Positions 24,781 through 35,195 of a DNA stretch of 48,738 nt are shown here, one piece after another. This stretch comes from Haliea sp. GTDB taxonomy: Bacteria > Pseudomonadota > Gammaproteobacteria > Pseudomonadales > Halieaceae. A model generated the notes under the pieces. That model did not search any database and had not been told where the DNA came from. It worked only from the letters and a program-made list of their open reading frames with translations. The first letter of the stretch is position 1. Each line of letters starts with the position of its first letter. The stretch covers positions 5,052-53,789 of the forward strand of contig JANQUV010000131.1 in NCBI GenBank assembly GCA_030730585.1, in the 5' to 3' direction. Both the position numbers and the translations under genes were made by a program.

Positions 24781-27700
24781 ATGTTAATTCTGCGTGGTGC
24801 ATCCGCTTTGTCCCCATTCCGCCGGGACAAGCTGACTCAAAGACTTTCTATTATCGACCCCGCTATTCGCCTTGAGCACTGCGCATTTGTGCACTTTGCG
24901 CAAACCACAGGTGAAGTCAGTGGGGGGCGCAAGGCGCTGTTGGGCGAATTGCTTGGCGAGCCCGCGGCGGGCCCGGATGACACTCAAGGCGAGCTATTCC
25001 TGGTGGTGCCCCGTCCGGGCACCATTTCCCCCTGGTCGAGCAAGGCCACGGATATTGCACACAACTGTGGCTTTGCTGAGGTGCGGCGCTTGGAGCGCGG
25101 TGTTGTATGGCACCTGTCTTTACCCGACGGCTTATCGGTTGAAAGCCACACACAGGTTTTGGCATTGCTGCACGATCGCATGACCGAGACGGTGCTGCCC
25201 ACGCTCGATTCGGCCAGCGCGCTTTTTCGCGAGCAGCCACCCGCGCCGCTCGCCACCATCGATATTCTGCAAGGCGGCCGTGCATCGTTGGAGGCGGCCG
25301 ATGCGAATCTCGGCTTGGCACTGGCGGATGACGAAATCGACTACCTGTTGCAGGCCTTTACCGGGCTGGGGCGTAACCCCAGCGATGTCGAGTTGATGAT
25401 GTTTGCCCAGGCTAATTCTGAGCACTGTCGTCACAAAATATTCAATGCCAGCTGGACTATCGACGGCGTGGATCAGGATTTGTCCCTGTTCGGCATGATT
25501 CGTAACACCCATGCCTGTGGTGGTGAAGGCGTGCTCTCGGCATATTCGGACAATGCGGCCGTGGTTGAGGGTCACCACGCGGGGCGTTTTTACCCGCACC
25601 CGGAAACCGCCGAGTACCAGTTTTCCCAAGAGCCCATTCATTTGTTGATGAAGGTGGAGACGCACAATCACCCTACGGCCATCGCACCTTTCCCGGGAGC
25701 GGGGACTGGCGCCGGCGGTGAAATCCGCGACGAGGGCGCTGTGGGGCGCGGTTCCAAGCCGAAGGTGGGGCTGAGTGGTTTTTCGGTGTCCAACTTGCTG
25801 ATTCCAGGCTATTTACAGCCTTGGGAATCCGACTACGGCAAGCCGTCACGCATCGTCTCGGCCCTCGATATCATGCTGGAAGGGCCGATTGGCGGTGCCG
25901 CCTTCAACAACGAATTTGGGCGCCCCAATCTGTGTGGTTATTTCCGCAGCTTTGAACTGGATGTGCCCAGCGACCAGGGCGCTGAGCGTCGTGGCTACCA
26001 CAAACCCATCATGATCGCCGGCGGTTACGGCAACATCCGCGAAGAGCATGTTGCAAAGGGTGATTTTGCCCCGGGTGCCCACCTTATTGTTCTGGGCGGC
26101 CCGGCCATGCTGATTGGCTTGGGTGGCGGGGCGGCATCGTCTATGGCCAGCGGAGCCAGCGCTGAGGATCTGGATTTCGCTTCGGTGCAGCGCCAGAACC
26201 CGGAGATGGAGCGTCGTTGTCAGGAGGTTATTGACCGCTGCTGGCAGCTGGGTGCAGACAACCCCATCGCTTTTATCCACGACGTCGGTGCCGGGGGGTT
26301 GTCCAATGCCCTGCCTGAATTGGTCAAGGATGGTGGCCGGGGAGGCCGCTTTGCGTTGCGCAAGGTGCCCAACGACGAGCCCGGCATGGCGCCGGTTGAG
26401 ATCTGGTGTAACGAATCCCAGGAACGTTATGTGCTGGCCGTGGAGCCTGCGCATCTGGCGCGCTTTGAGGCCCTGTGCGAGCGCGAGCGCTGCCCGTTTG
26501 CCGTGGTGGGTGAGGCCACCGCCGAGCATCACCTGACGCTTACCGACAGCTATTTCGGCAATGAAGCGGTGGATTTGCCGATGTCGGTGCTGTTTGGCAA
26601 GCCGCCGAAAATGCAGCGCGATGTAACCCGTCGCCCGGTGTCTCTGCCACCTCTGGTGCTGGATATGCCGGTGGTGGAAGCAGCTGAGCGCGTACTGCAA
26701 TTGCCAGGCGTAGCGAGCAAGCAGTTTCTGATCACCATTGGCGATCGCACCGTGACCGGCATGGTAGCGCGGGACCAAATGGTCGGGCCTTGGCAAGTGC
26801 CGGTTGCCGACTGCGCGGTGACCACTGTGTCCTACGACAGTGTTGCGGGCGAGGCTATGGCGATGGGCGAACGCAGCCCTTTGGCATTGGTTGATGGTCC
26901 TGCCTCCGGGCGCATGGCCATTGCTGAGGCGATCACCAATATTTGCGCGGCGCCGGTGGCGGCGCTTAGCGACATCAGGCTGTCGGCTAATTGGATGTGC
27001 GCGGCGGGGCAGGGCCGTGAAGACGAAGTGCTGTTCGACACCGTGCATGCTGTTGGTATGGAGCTGTGCCCGGCGCTGGGCATCACCATTCCGGTTGGCA
27101 AGGATTCCATGTCGATGCGCACCACTTGGCAGGATGAGGGTGAGCAGCGTGCGGTCACGGCACCGGTATCACTGGTGGTGTCGGCGTTTGCACCGGTGAT
27201 TGACGCAAGGATGACAGCGACTCCCGTGTTGTCGAGCGCACCGGACGCCGAACTCTGGTTGCTGGATTTGGCCTGCGGCGCCGGGCGCCTGGGCGGCTCC
27301 GCGCTGGCGCAGGTGTATGGGCAGGTGGGCGACCAGGTGCCCGATCTGGATGACCCGCAACGGCTGATAGGGTATTTCACGCTGGTGCAAGAGCTGCTGC
27401 AGGCGGGCAAGTTGCTGGCCTACCACGACCGCTCCGACGGGGGCCTGCTTACCACCGCACTGGAAATGGCCTTTGCCGGCCACTGTGGGCTGGAACTGGA
27501 CCTCTCGCTGATGGCGGGCACGCCGCTGCAGCAGCTGTTTGCCGAAGAGGCGGGCGGCGTGCTGCAAATTGCGGCAAGCCAGGCGCCCGCGCTGCGTGCC
27601 CGCGCTGCGTCCTTGGGCCTCACCGAGTGCCTGTTTCCCATCGGCCGCGCCGTGGCCGGGGAGCGGGTGGTCGTGCGGGCCGGCGGCGCCGTGGTGCTGG

Positions 27701-28659
27701 ACGATGTGCGCAGCCGCCTGCAGGCACTGTGGGCTCGTACCAGCTATGAAATTGCTCGCCTGCGCGATAATCCCGCATGTGCCGACGAAGAATATCGACG
27801 CATTACGGCGGTGGATCCCGGCTTGTCGGCACAGGCCACGTTCGATCCAGCGGACGATATCGTGGCGCCCTATATTGCTCGTGGTGTGCGTCCGCGCGTG
27901 GCTATTTTGCGCGAGCAAGGCGTCAATGGCCACGTGGAGATGGCCGCCGCGTTTCACCGAGCGGGGTTTACCCCGGTAGATGTGCATATGAGCGATCTGC
28001 TCAGCGGCGCTCGCAGCCTTGGTGAGTTCAAGGGGCTGGCCGCTTGCGGTGGGTTCTCCTACGGTGACGTGCTTGGAGCTGGCGAGGGCTGGGCCAAAAG
28101 TATTTTGTTTAATAATGCACTGCGCGACCAGTTCGCCGGTTTTTTTACGCGCGAAGACAGCTTTACGCTGGGCGTGTGTAACGGCTGTCAGATGGTGTCC
28201 GCATTGTCAGAGCTTATTCCCGGTGCACAGCATTGGCCGCGGTTTGCGCGCAACCGCTCGGAGCAGTTCGAGGCGCGCCTCACGCTGGTGCGGGTGGAAA
28301 ACACCCCTTCAGTGTTGCTGGCGGGTATGGCTGGCTCGCATTTGCCGATCGCGGTGGCGCACGGCGAGGGGCGTGCAGCATTCTGCGAGGGCGGCGCTGA
28401 TTCCTGTGAGGCCAGCGGTACGGTCGCCTTACGCTACCTGGATAATGACCTGTCGGTGGCCCAGCACTACCCGGCCAATCCGAACGGGTCGCCGATGGGT
28501 GTTGCAGGTTTGGCCAGCCTCGACGGGCGCGCGACTATCATGATGCCGCACCCTGAGCGGGTGTATCGTACCGTGCAGCACTCCTGGGCACCCGCTGAGT
28601 GGGGTGAAGATGCACCCTGGTTGCGGTTGTTCCGTAACGCGCGTCACTGGGTCGGCTGA
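24781..28659 (+). CDS. purL: Phosphoribosylformylglycinamidine synthase
   Basis: A 1292-residue single-chain FGAM synthase of the large gammaproteobacterial type, the fourth step of purine synthesis (FGAR plus glutamine and ATP to FGAM). The N-terminal PurS-like part is followed by two AIR-synthase-like halves, with [36 protein letters not shown] given here as its core [24 protein letters not shown] and GKDSMSM. The C-terminal glutaminase carries the Cys nucleophile in [13 protein letters not shown] and its His/Glu in MPHPERV. It is cytoplasmic. Length and motifs are complete. It has its own promoter candidate and is followed 113 bp later by secD. Confidence 0.98.
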   Translation: MLILRGASALSPFRRDKLTQRLSIIDPAIRLEHCAFVHFAQTTGEVSGGRKALLGELLGEPAAGPDDTQGELFLVVPRPGTISPWSSKATDIAHNCGFAEVRRLERGVVWHLSLPDGLSVESHTQVLALLHDRMTETVLPTLDSASALFREQPPAPLATIDILQGGRASLEAADANLGLALADDEIDYLLQAFTGLGRNPSDVELMMFAQANSEHCRHKIFNASWTIDGVDQDLSLFGMIRNTHACGGEGVLSAYSDNAAVVEGHHAGRFYPHPETAEYQFSQEPIHLLMKVETHNHPTAIAPFPGAGTGAGGEIRDEGAVGRGSKPKVGLSGFSVSNLLIPGYLQPWESDYGKPSRIVSALDIMLEGPIGGAAFNNEFGRPNLCGYFRSFELDVPSDQGAERRGYHKPIMIAGGYGNIREEHVAKGDFAPGAHLIVLGGPAMLIGLGGGAASSMASGASAEDLDFASVQRQNPEMERRCQEVIDRCWQLGADNPIAFIHDVGAGGLSNALPELVKDGGRGGRFALRKVPNDEPGMAPVEIWCNESQERYVLAVEPAHLARFEALCERERCPFAVVGEATAEHHLTLTDSYFGNEAVDLPMSVLFGKPPKMQRDVTRRPVSLPPLVLDMPVVEAAERVLQLPGVASKQFLITIGDRTVTGMVARDQMVGPWQVPVADCAVTTVSYDSVAGEAMAMGERSPLALVDGPASGRMAIAEAITNICAAPVAALSDIRLSANWMCAAGQGREDEVLFDTVHAVGMELCPALGITIPVGKDSMSMRTTWQDEGEQRAVTAPVSLVVSAFAPVIDARMTATPVLSSAPDAELWLLDLACGAGRLGGSALAQVYGQVGDQVPDLDDPQRLIGYFTLVQELLQAGKLLAYHDRSDGGLLTTALEMAFAGHCGLELDLSLMAGTPLQQLFAEEAGGVLQIAASQAPALRARAASLGLTECLFPIGRAVAGERVVVRAGGAVVLDDVRSRLQALWARTSYEIARLRDNPACADEEYRRITAVDPGLSAQATFDPADDIVAPYIARGVRPRVAILREQGVNGHVEMAAAFHRAGFTPVDVHMSDLLSGARSLGEFKGLAACGGFSYGDVLGAGEGWAKSILFNNALRDQFAGFFTREDSFTLGVCNGCQMVSALSELIPGAQHWPRFARNRSEQFEARLTLVRVENTPSVLLAGMAGSHLPIAVAHGEGRAAFCEGGADSCEASGTVALRYLDNDLSVAQHYPANPNGSPMGVAGLASLDGRATIMMPHPERVYRTVQHSWAPAEWGEDAPWLRLFRNARHWVG

Positions 28660-28668
28660 TGCAGCCCC

Positions 28669-28696
28669 TTGTGACCCCCCCTTGATTCCTTATAAT
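28669..28696 (+). promoter_or_regulatory. Promoter candidate for secDF
   Basis: TTGTGA (28669-28674), a 16-base spacer that includes a C-run, and a consensus TATAAT (28691-28696). The secD start lies 77 bases downstream of the -10. It suggests secDF is transcribed independently of purL. Confidence 0.55.
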
Positions 28697-28772
28697 GACC
28701 GACTTTCCATTCCCGGCTGTGGTGCGCTGCTCGTGCGCCTGCCGAGCCCCGGCACCCTGTTAGAGCCTGATT

Positions 28773-30647
28773 ATGTTGAATAAATACCCGTTGTGGAAAT
28801 ATCTATTGGTGCTTGCGGTACTGGCCATCGGCTTGTTTTACGCAGCTCCCAACTTGTACGCGCCAGACCCGGCGCTGCAAATCACCGGCGAAAGCAGCGC
28901 CCAGATGATTGATGAGCGCACCCTCGGCCGCGCCACGGCGGCGCTGGAAGAGGCGGGTATCGATCATTTCGGTGAGCTGATTGATGAATCCGGGCGCAAT
29001 GCCCTGGTGCGTCTACGCGATCCGGAACAGCAGCTGGTGGCGCAAGCGCGTGTGCAGCGTGCCCTCGGTGACGGCTTTATTGTCGCCCTTAACCTTGCGC
29101 CGACGACGCCCAGCTGGCTCAGCGACTTTGGTGGGCAGCCCATGAAGCTGGGCCTTGACCTCAGTGGCGGCGTGCACTTCAAGCTGGAAGTGGATGTGAA
29201 TGCGGCTATGGAGCGTCGTCAGGAGTATTTTGAGACGGCTATTCGCCGCGCCCTGCGTGACGCGCGCATTCGTGGCATTGTGGGCCTCGACGGCGACTTG
29301 TCGGTGGTTGCTCGCCTGCGCAGCGAAGAAGATCGTGAGGCTGCGCGCAGCCTGATTGCTGAAAACCACCCGGAATTGACGCTGGAGCGCGCCGGCAGCG
29401 GTGAGGACTGGACGATCACCGCCTCAATGACCGAGCAGATGCGTACGGAAATCGCCAACTACGCGGTGTCGCAAAACCTGACCACGCTGCGTAATCGCGT
29501 AAACGAGCTTGGCGTGTCGGAGCCGCTAGTGCAGCGTCAGGGCCAGAACCGGATCGTAGTAGAGCTGCCGGGTATTCAGGATACGGCGGAGGCCAAGCGT
29601 ATCCTCGGCACGGTGGCGAACCTGGAATTTCGCCTGGTGGCCAACCTGGATGCTCCCGAGTCAGAAAAACAACGCTTTGAGTACCGCAGCGATGAACGCT
29701 CAGGTTCTTTTGAGTGGCTGGAGCGCGATATCATCATCACCGGTGAGCGCGTTGCCAACGCTCAAGCCAGCTTCGATGAAAACGGGCGCCCCAATGTGCA
29801 GATCAGCCTCGACGGTGAGGGCGGCACGTTGATGTCTCGTGCTACCCGCAATAACGTCAAGCGGCGTATGGGCGTGCTGTTTATTGAACGCAAGTTCCGT
29901 ACTCGCTATGAAATGCAGGAAGACGGTACCGAGAAAACCGTGCAGATCCCCTATGACGAACGCAAGCTGCTGACGGCGCCAGTGATTCAATCAGCGCTGG
30001 GCGCACAGTTCCAGATCACTGGTTTGGATAGCCCGCTGGAAGCCTCCGAGCTCGCCTTGATGCTGCGCGCGGGTGCACTGGCAGCGCCGATTTCTTTTGT
30101 CGAGGAGCGCACGGTGGGGCCGTCCCTGGGTGCGGAGAATATACGCTTGGGGGTGAAGTCGGTGCAGTTCGGCCTGGCTCTCGTGGTGTTGTTCATGATT
30201 CTCTATTACCGCGTGTTTGGCGTGATCGCGGTTGTGGCGCTAGCCGCAAACCTGGTATTGCTGGTGGCCTTCATGTCACTGATAGGTGCCACGCTAACTT
30301 TGCCGGGTATCGCCGGTATCGTGCTGACGGTGGGCATGGCGGTGGATGCCAACGTGCTGATTTTCTCGCGAATACGCGAGGAGTTACGCGACGGGCGAAC
30401 ACCCCAGATGGCGATTCATTCGGGCTACGACGCCGCGCTTTCCACCATTCTTGATGCCAACATCACCACGCTGATTGTTGCGGTGATTCTGTATGCGGTG
30501 GGTACTGGCCCGGTGAAAGGGTTCGCCGTAACGCTGTCGGTGGGTATTGTGACCTCTATGTTCACTGCCATTATTGGTACGCGTGCTCTGGTGAACCTGT
30601 ACTACGGTGGACGCAAGGTGAGAACCCTGTCCATCGGGGGAGTGTAA
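28773..30647 (+). CDS. secD: Protein translocase subunit SecD
   Basis: A 624-residue inner-membrane protein of the SecDF complex, which uses the proton gradient to help pull exported proteins through SecYEG. An N-terminal helix (KYLLVLAVLAIGLFYAAPNL) precedes the large periplasmic P1 region with the LGLDLSGGVHFKLEVD motif and LRNRVNELGVSEP. Five C-terminal helices follow, including GIVLTVGMAVDANVLIFSRI, the RND-like Asp-bearing helix. Length is normal. secF starts two bases after its stop. The usual upstream partners yajC and tgt are absent; purL takes that place. Confidence 0.97.
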   Translation: MLNKYPLWKYLLVLAVLAIGLFYAAPNLYAPDPALQITGESSAQMIDERTLGRATAALEEAGIDHFGELIDESGRNALVRLRDPEQQLVAQARVQRALGDGFIVALNLAPTTPSWLSDFGGQPMKLGLDLSGGVHFKLEVDVNAAMERRQEYFETAIRRALRDARIRGIVGLDGDLSVVARLRSEEDREAARSLIAENHPELTLERAGSGEDWTITASMTEQMRTEIANYAVSQNLTTLRNRVNELGVSEPLVQRQGQNRIVVELPGIQDTAEAKRILGTVANLEFRLVANLDAPESEKQRFEYRSDERSGSFEWLERDIIITGERVANAQASFDENGRPNVQISLDGEGGTLMSRATRNNVKRRMGVLFIERKFRTRYEMQEDGTEKTVQIPYDERKLLTAPVIQSALGAQFQITGLDSPLEASELALMLRAGALAAPISFVEERTVGPSLGAENIRLGVKSVQFGLALVVLFMILYYRVFGVIAVVALAANLVLLVAFMSLIGATLTLPGIAGIVLTVGMAVDANVLIFSRIREELRDGRTPQMAIHSGYDAALSTILDANITTLIVAVILYAVGTGPVKGFAVTLSVGIVTSMFTAIIGTRALVNLYYGGRKVRTLSIGGV

Positions 30648-30649
30648 GC

Positions 30650-31564
30650 ATGAAAGTGATCAACTTTATGGGCCAACGTCATTTGGCGTTGGGCATGTCG
30701 GCGGTGCTGCTGCTGGTAGCTATTTTCAGTTTGTCTACCCGTCAGCTGAGCTGGGGGCTGGACTTCACTGGTGGCACCTTGGTGGAAGTGCACTATAGCG
30801 AATCAGCCGACCTTAAGCTGATTCGTCAGACGCTTGATGTGGGCGGGTACGCAGGTGCGGTTGTGGTCAGCTTTGGCACTGATCGCGATGTGCTGATTCG
30901 TCTGCCGCAAGGCCATGCGGACACCGAAGGCACCGCTCTGGTGAGCTTGCTGGAGTCGTCTTCCGAGGTTGGTGTAGAACTGCGGCGTATAGAATTCGTC
31001 GGCCCGCAGGTTGGTGATGAGCTACGCGAGCAGGGCGGCCTGGCCATGTTGATGGCGCTGGGGATGGTGATGCTCTATATCGGCTTCCGTTTTCAGTTCA
31101 AGTTTGCTTTGGGCGCGGTCGCCGCGCTGGTACACGACGTGATCATCACACTCGGCTTTTTCTCACTGATTGGCCTGGAGTTTGACCTCACGGTATTGGC
31201 GGCGCTGCTGGCGGTGATCGGTTATTCCTTGAACGACACTATTGTGGTGTCCGACCGGATTCGGGAGAACTTCCGCAAGCTGCGCAAGATGAACTCGCTG
31301 GAGGTGATCAACATCTCCTTGTCGGAAACCTTGGGCCGAACGCTGGTCACCTCGTTAACCACGCTGCTGGTGTTGGCTTGCCTGGCGCTGTTGGGCGGTG
31401 CGATGATCAAGGGGTTTGCGGTAGCGCTGTTGGTGGGTGTGGTGATCGGTACCTATTCTTCGGTGTACGTAGCCGCGAGTGTGCTGGTGCTGCTGCGGGT
31501 GAGCAAGGATGACTTGATGCTGCCGGTTAAGGAAGGGGCGGAGCAGGAGGATCTCACGCCCTGA
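30650..31564 (+). CDS. secF: Protein translocase subunit SecF
   Basis: A 304-residue partner of SecD with six predicted helices. The LSWGLDFTGGTLVEVHY motif opens the periplasmic part. The conserved VIGYSLNDTIVVSDRIREN and the following GRTLVTSLTTLLVL are SecF hallmarks. It starts two bases after secD, so the two are translationally linked. It converges with suhB about 110 bp downstream. Confidence 0.97.
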   Translation: MKVINFMGQRHLALGMSAVLLLVAIFSLSTRQLSWGLDFTGGTLVEVHYSESADLKLIRQTLDVGGYAGAVVVSFGTDRDVLIRLPQGHADTEGTALVSLLESSSEVGVELRRIEFVGPQVGDELREQGGLAMLMALGMVMLYIGFRFQFKFALGAVAALVHDVIITLGFFSLIGLEFDLTVLAALLAVIGYSLNDTIVVSDRIRENFRKLRKMNSLEVINISLSETLGRTLVTSLTTLLVLACLALLGGAMIKGFAVALLVGVVIGTYSSVYVAASVLVLLRVSKDDLMLPVKEGAEQEDLTP

Positions 31565-31647
31565 TGGTTGTGTGGTTGGAGTTGTCTGATTTGCCGGCCC
31601 TGACTGGGTAGTGAACTCGGGTGTCTTCTACGTGTGTTAGTGGCCAG

Positions 31648-31690
31648 CCCTCTTGCCTTTACCCGCTCGGTCCCTAGCGGCTCAAGAGGG
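31648..31690. terminator. Two-part hairpin between convergent secF and suhB
   Basis: CCCTCTTG (31648-31655) pairs with CAAGAGGG (31683-31690), and an inner CCGCT/AGCGG pair nests inside. The right arm covers the last codons of suhB. No clear T-run follows on either strand, so this may be a weak or Rho-assisted end for both genes. Confidence 0.32.
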
Positions 31691-32471
31691 GTTTGGTGGC
31701 TTGCAGCACGGCCTTGAAGCACTTGGGGTTGCCGCAGACGATATTGCCGGATTCCATGTAGTTTTCCGAGGCGTTGATATCCGACACCATGCCGCCGGCC
31801 TCTTTCACCAGCAGTGCACCCGCCGCCATATCCCAGGGCGCCAGTCCAATTTCCCAGAACGCATCAAGACGGCCGGCGGCGACATAGGCGAGGTCCAGTG
31901 AGGCAGTGCCAGCGCGGCGGATACCGGCGCATTGGCCGGCCAACAGTTCGAGGCTCTTGGTGTAGGCGCTAAGTTGTTGATCGCAATGATCTTTAAACGG
32001 AATGCCGGTGCCGAGCAGCGCACCGTCCAGCGATATGCGGCTGCTCACGCGGATACGGCGGCCGTTAAGCTGCGCACCGCGCCCGCGTGAGGCGGTGAAT
32101 TCTTCGCGGCGAACGGGGTCTACAACGACGGCATGTTCGAGCTTGCCGCGGTATAGACAGGCAATGGACACGGCATAGTGAGGAATGCCGCGCAGGAAGT
32201 TGGTGGTGCCATCCAGCGGGTCGATAACCCACCGGTATTCGGAGTTTTCGTCACCGCTCAAGCCACTTTCCTCGGCCAGAATGGCATGGTCTGGGTAGGC
32301 CTTGCGCAGGTGGTAGATGATTTCTCGTTCGGCGTTGCGGTCGACGTCTGACACGAAGTCGTTGACGTTTTTTTCTTGCACGTCGATTCGTTCGAGCTCA
32401 TCGGAGGCGCGGACGATCTGTTCGCCTGCTTTGCGCGCGGCGCGCAGTGCGATAGTGACCATCGGTTCCAT
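31674..32471 (-). CDS. suhB: Inositol-1-monophosphatase / SuhB
   Basis: A 265-residue magnesium-dependent phosphatase of the inositol monophosphatase family; in enterobacteria SuhB also acts in rRNA transcription antitermination. The metal-binding motifs are ILAEESG, WVIDPLDGTTNF and the C-terminal WDMAAGALLVKEAGG. Length matches the family. It is divergent from trmJ and convergent with secF, the same placement as in pseudomonads. A consensus extended -10 (TGCTATAAT on the reverse strand) lies about 35 bp upstream of the start. Confidence 0.95.
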   Translation of the reverse strand: MEPMVTIALRAARKAGEQIVRASDELERIDVQEKNVNDFVSDVDRNAEREIIYHLRKAYPDHAILAEESGLSGDENSEYRWVIDPLDGTTNFLRGIPHYAVSIACLYRGKLEHAVVVDPVRREEFTASRGRGAQLNGRRIRVSSRISLDGALLGTGIPFKDHCDQQLSAYTKSLELLAGQCAGIRRAGTASLDLAYVAAGRLDAFWEIGLAPWDMAAGALLVKEAGGMVSDINASENYMESGNIVCGNPKCFKAVLQATKPLLSR

Positions 32472-32506
32472 ACAAGGTGTCCTGGGTGAGCGTTTTGGGG
32501 CGCGCG

Positions 32507-32515
32507 ATTATAGCA
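32507..32515 (-). promoter_or_regulatory. Extended -10 promoter for suhB
   Basis: On the reverse strand the sequence TGC-TATAAT (TATAAT complement at 32507-32512, TG-x at 32513-32515) forms an extended -10. No good -35 is present at 16-17 bases, as is common with extended -10 promoters. Confidence 0.5.
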
Positions 32516-32596
32516 GTACTTGAGGGCCTGATCCTACCGGCAATCTGCTACACTTCACGACTTTTACACAGGGCGCGTCGCGCGTATCAAGGGCTC

Positions 32597-33364
32597 ATGA
32601 CATTCGACAATATTCGCATCGTGCTGGTGAATACTTCGCACCCCGGCAACATCGGTGGCGTCGCCCGGGCGATGAAAAATATGGGGCTTTCGAGGCTGGT
32701 ACTGGTAGAGCCGCGTCAGTATCCGGATGAGCAAGCGACCTGGCGCGCTGCGGGTGCCCTGGATGTGCTGGAGCAGGCCGTGGTGTGCAGCACGCTGGAT
32801 GAAGCGATTGCTGACTGCCAGTTTGTGGTGGGTACCAGCGCCCGCGAACGGCGCATTCCCTGGCCGCTGTTGGACCCGCGGCGCTGCGCCGAAGAGGTGG
32901 CCAGCCGTGCCGGGCAGGAGCAGGTCGCTTTGTTGTTTGGGCGCGAAGACCGCGGGCTGACCAATGAGGAGTTGCAGCGCTGCAATCTGCACCTCAATAT
33001 TCCCTCAGACCCAAACTACAGTTCGCTCAACCTGGCGATGGCAGTGCAAATTGTGTGTTATGAGCTGCGCATGCTGCAGCTGGGTGGCGGCCTGCCTGCA
33101 CAGGCTGAGGCGCAGTGGGACGCGCCATTTAGCACCGGTGACAATATGGAGCGTTTCTATGAACACCTTGAGGAAACACTGATCGGGATAGGCTTTCTTG
33201 ATCCTGTTGCGCCACGGCAGTTGATGACACGCCTGCGCCGGCTTTATAGCCGTCTGCGGCTTGACGAAATGGAGCTGAATATTCTCCGGGGTATTCTCAC
33301 TGAGACGCAAAAATATATCCCCAAGCCCGCCCGGCCGCCGCAGGACGGTTCACAGGAAGGGTGA
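32597..33364 (+). CDS. trmJ: tRNA (cytidine/uridine-2'-O-)-methyltransferase TrmJ
   Basis: A 255-residue SPOUT-class methyltransferase that 2'-O-methylates position 32 of several tRNAs with S-adenosylmethionine. [17 protein letters not shown] opens the Rossmann-like half; the knot motifs are [17 protein letters not shown] and [18 protein letters not shown]. The C-terminal helical extension ([17 protein letters not shown]) is typical. The ATG at 32597 has AAGGG upstream; the 40-codon extension in the same frame is not family-like and is rejected. It precedes iscR, as in pseudomonads, except that no cysE lies between them. Confidence 0.95.
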   Translation: MTFDNIRIVLVNTSHPGNIGGVARAMKNMGLSRLVLVEPRQYPDEQATWRAAGALDVLEQAVVCSTLDEAIADCQFVVGTSARERRIPWPLLDPRRCAEEVASRAGQEQVALLFGREDRGLTNEELQRCNLHLNIPSDPNYSSLNLAMAVQIVCYELRMLQLGGGLPAQAEAQWDAPFSTGDNMERFYEHLEETLIGIGFLDPVAPRQLMTRLRRLYSRLRLDEMELNILRGILTETQKYIPKPARPPQDGSQEG

Positions 33365-33371
33365 CAGGACA

Positions 33372-33404
33372 AAAGTTGACCAATTTGGTGGGGCATTGCA
33401 TACT
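33372..33404 (+). promoter_or_regulatory. iscR promoter with overlapping IscR type 1-like site
   Basis: TTGACC (33376-33381), a 17-base spacer and CATACT (33399-33404) form a sigma70 promoter 28 bp before the iscR ATG. The 25 bases 33372-33396 match the published type 1 IscR consensus at 20 of 25 positions by hand alignment, covering the -35 and spacer, which is where [2Fe-2S]-IscR represses its own operon. Confidence 0.6.
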
Positions 33405-33431
33405 CTACACTTTACGCTAACGGGTAAAGTC

Positions 33432-33911
33432 ATGCGGCTGACAACCAAGGGACGCTACGCAGTAACGGCCATGCTTGATCTGGCTTTGCATGGGCAGCAA
33501 GGGCCGGTGAGTCTCGCGGAGATCTCCGGGCGTCAGGCGATTTCGTTGTCCTACCTCGAGCAGTTGTTTGCGCGGCTGCGCCGGCGTGAGCTGGTCAGCA
33601 GCGTGCGCGGCCCAGGCGGGGGTTACTGCCTTGGGCGTGAGTGTGACAGCATATTTGTGGCGCAGATCATTGATGCGGTAGACGAAGCGGTAGACGCTAC
33701 CGGTTGTGGTGGTAAAGCTGACTGTCAGCAGGGTGAGGTGTGCCTTACCCACCATCTTTGGCAGGATCTGAGCGACCAAATCCATGGTTTTCTCAGCCAG
33801 ATCAGCCTGGCGACACTCGTCGAGCGCCGTGAAGTGCGGCATATATCCTCACGCCAAGACGCCCGCTCTCGTATCAATCTGGACAGCCTCGTCGCACTGC
33901 GGGAGCTTTAG
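33432..33911 (+). CDS. iscR: Fe-S cluster-sensing regulator IscR
   Basis: A 159-residue Rrf2-family regulator. [18 protein letters not shown] begins the winged helix; [14 protein letters not shown] is the recognition region. The [2Fe-2S] ligands are fully conserved at the Escherichia coli numbering: C92, C98, C104 and H107. IscR senses cluster status and represses isc genes when its cluster is loaded. A 12-codon upstream extension from a TTG overlaps the promoter and is rejected. It is followed 26 bp later by iscS. An IscR-type operator overlaps its promoter, so autoregulation appears intact. Confidence 0.96.
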   Translation: MRLTTKGRYAVTAMLDLALHGQQGPVSLAEISGRQAISLSYLEQLFARLRRRELVSSVRGPGGGYCLGRECDSIFVAQIIDAVDEAVDATGCGGKADCQQGEVCLTHHLWQDLSDQIHGFLSQISLATLVERREVRHISSRQDARSRINLDSLVALREL

Positions 33912-33937
33912 CGCCAGGTTGCGGCCTGGAGACGTGC

Positions 33938-35089
33938 ATGCAAGCCCCGGTTTATTTTGATTATCTCGCCTCAACCCCGGTAGACCCGCGTGTAGCTGCG
34001 TTGATGGCCGATTGTTTAACGTTGGACGGCAACTTTGGCAACCCGGCCTCGCGTTCGCACATCTACGGGTGGCGCGCGGAGCAGTCGGTTGAGCAGGCGA
34101 GGCGCGAACTGGCGGATTTGATCAACGCTGACCCCCGTGAGCTGGTGTGGACCTCAGGTGCGACTGAGTCTGACAACCTCGCCATCAAGGGTGTAGCGGG
34201 TTTTTATGGCGAGCACGATAGCCGCCGGCATATGGTGACCTCGCGTATTGAGCACAAAGCGGTGGTCGATACCTGCCTGTGGCTGGAGCGTTGTGGTTGG
34301 GAAGTCACGTGGCTGGACCCGTCGGACGACGGTTTAACCCGCCCCGAGAGTGTTGCTGCCGCGCTGCGCCCGGATACGGCCTTGGTGAGCATCATGCACG
34401 CCAATAATGAGCTGGGAACGGTCAATGATATTGCCGCGATTGGCGACATTGTGCGTGCCTCCGGCGCTCTCTTTCATGTAGATGCGGCGCAAACAGTGGG
34501 CAAAATACCTCTGGATATGGCGCAGTTGCCGGTGGATTTGCTGTCTATTTCCGCACACAAGTTTTATGGCCCCAAGGGAATTGGGGCTTTGTATGTGCGG
34601 CGCCAGCCTCGCGTGCAGCTGGAAGCTCAAATTCACGGTGGTGGGCATGAGCGGGGCATGCGTTCGGGAACATTGGCGACGCACCAGATTGTCGGTATAG
34701 GAGAGGCTGCGCGCATTGCTCGCGAAGAACTGGCGGTGGAGGGCGCGCGGCTGTTGGCTCTGCGAGAGCGGCTGTGGCGGGGCGTATCCGCGCTCGGTGG
34801 CATGCATTTGAATGGGCATGCCGAACACCGCTTGCCGGGAGCCCTGAATGTCAGCGTGGAAGGCGTGGAGGGCGAAACGCTGCTGATGGCGCTGCGGGGC
34901 CTGGCTCTGTCGAGTGGCTCTGCCTGCAATTCCGAGAGTGTCGAACCCTCTTACGTGTTGCGCGCCATCGGTGTGCCGGATGCGTTGGCAATGAGTACTC
35001 TGCGGCTCTGCTGTGGCCGCTTTACCACAGAGGCGGACGTCGACCATGCCATTGAGCATCTGCGGGACGTGGTTGGCCGCCTGCGCTAA
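33938..35089 (+). CDS. iscS: Cysteine desulfurase IscS-like, short C-terminus
   Basis: A 383-residue PLP enzyme that removes sulfur from cysteine as a protein persulfide. Family motifs: [28 protein letters not shown] with PLP Lys208, [13 protein letters not shown], and the catalytic loop [10 protein letters not shown] with Cys330. Numbering runs two ahead of E. coli IscS (K206, C328). The protein stops at VVGRLR, about 22 residues short of the 404-residue IscS, losing the C-terminal tail that contacts IscU. Consistently, no iscU, iscA, hscBA or fdx follows; ndk is next. It may serve thiolation of tRNA, a SUF system or a distant scaffold. GGAG lies seven bases before the ATG. Confidence 0.92.
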   Translation: MQAPVYFDYLASTPVDPRVAALMADCLTLDGNFGNPASRSHIYGWRAEQSVEQARRELADLINADPRELVWTSGATESDNLAIKGVAGFYGEHDSRRHMVTSRIEHKAVVDTCLWLERCGWEVTWLDPSDDGLTRPESVAAALRPDTALVSIMHANNELGTVNDIAAIGDIVRASGALFHVDAAQTVGKIPLDMAQLPVDLLSISAHKFYGPKGIGALYVRRQPRVQLEAQIHGGGHERGMRSGTLATHQIVGIGEAARIAREELAVEGARLLALRERLWRGVSALGGMHLNGHAEHRLPGALNVSVEGVEGETLLMALRGLALSSGSACNSESVEPSYVLRAIGVPDALAMSTLRLCCGRFTTEADVDHAIEHLRDVVGRLR

Positions 35090-35101
35090 CGCGTTTAGCG
35101 C

Positions 35102-35130
35102 GTGAAACCGGGCGCTAAAGCCCGTATAAT
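35102..35130 (+). promoter_or_regulatory. Promoter for the ndk-rlmN-pilW operon
   Basis: GTGAAA (35102-35107), a 17-base spacer and consensus TATAAT (35125-35130). The spacer contains a short inverted repeat (CGGGC, six bases, GCCCG) just after iscS that may also hinder read-through. The ndk ATG lies 66 bases after the -10. Confidence 0.6.
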
Positions 35131-35195
35131 TGCGCGGTTTTCACCTTGGGGCGCACGGCCCCGATTGTTTTCTATTTATCTCTGGAGAGAGTCAG

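Noticed and set aside
25846-27048. 400-codon open frame on the reverse strand
   Set aside because: It lies entirely inside purL and is histidine/arginine-rich in the way of antisense frames in GC-rich genes; no family features.
27169-27987. 272-codon reverse-strand frame
   Set aside because: Antisense shadow of purL.
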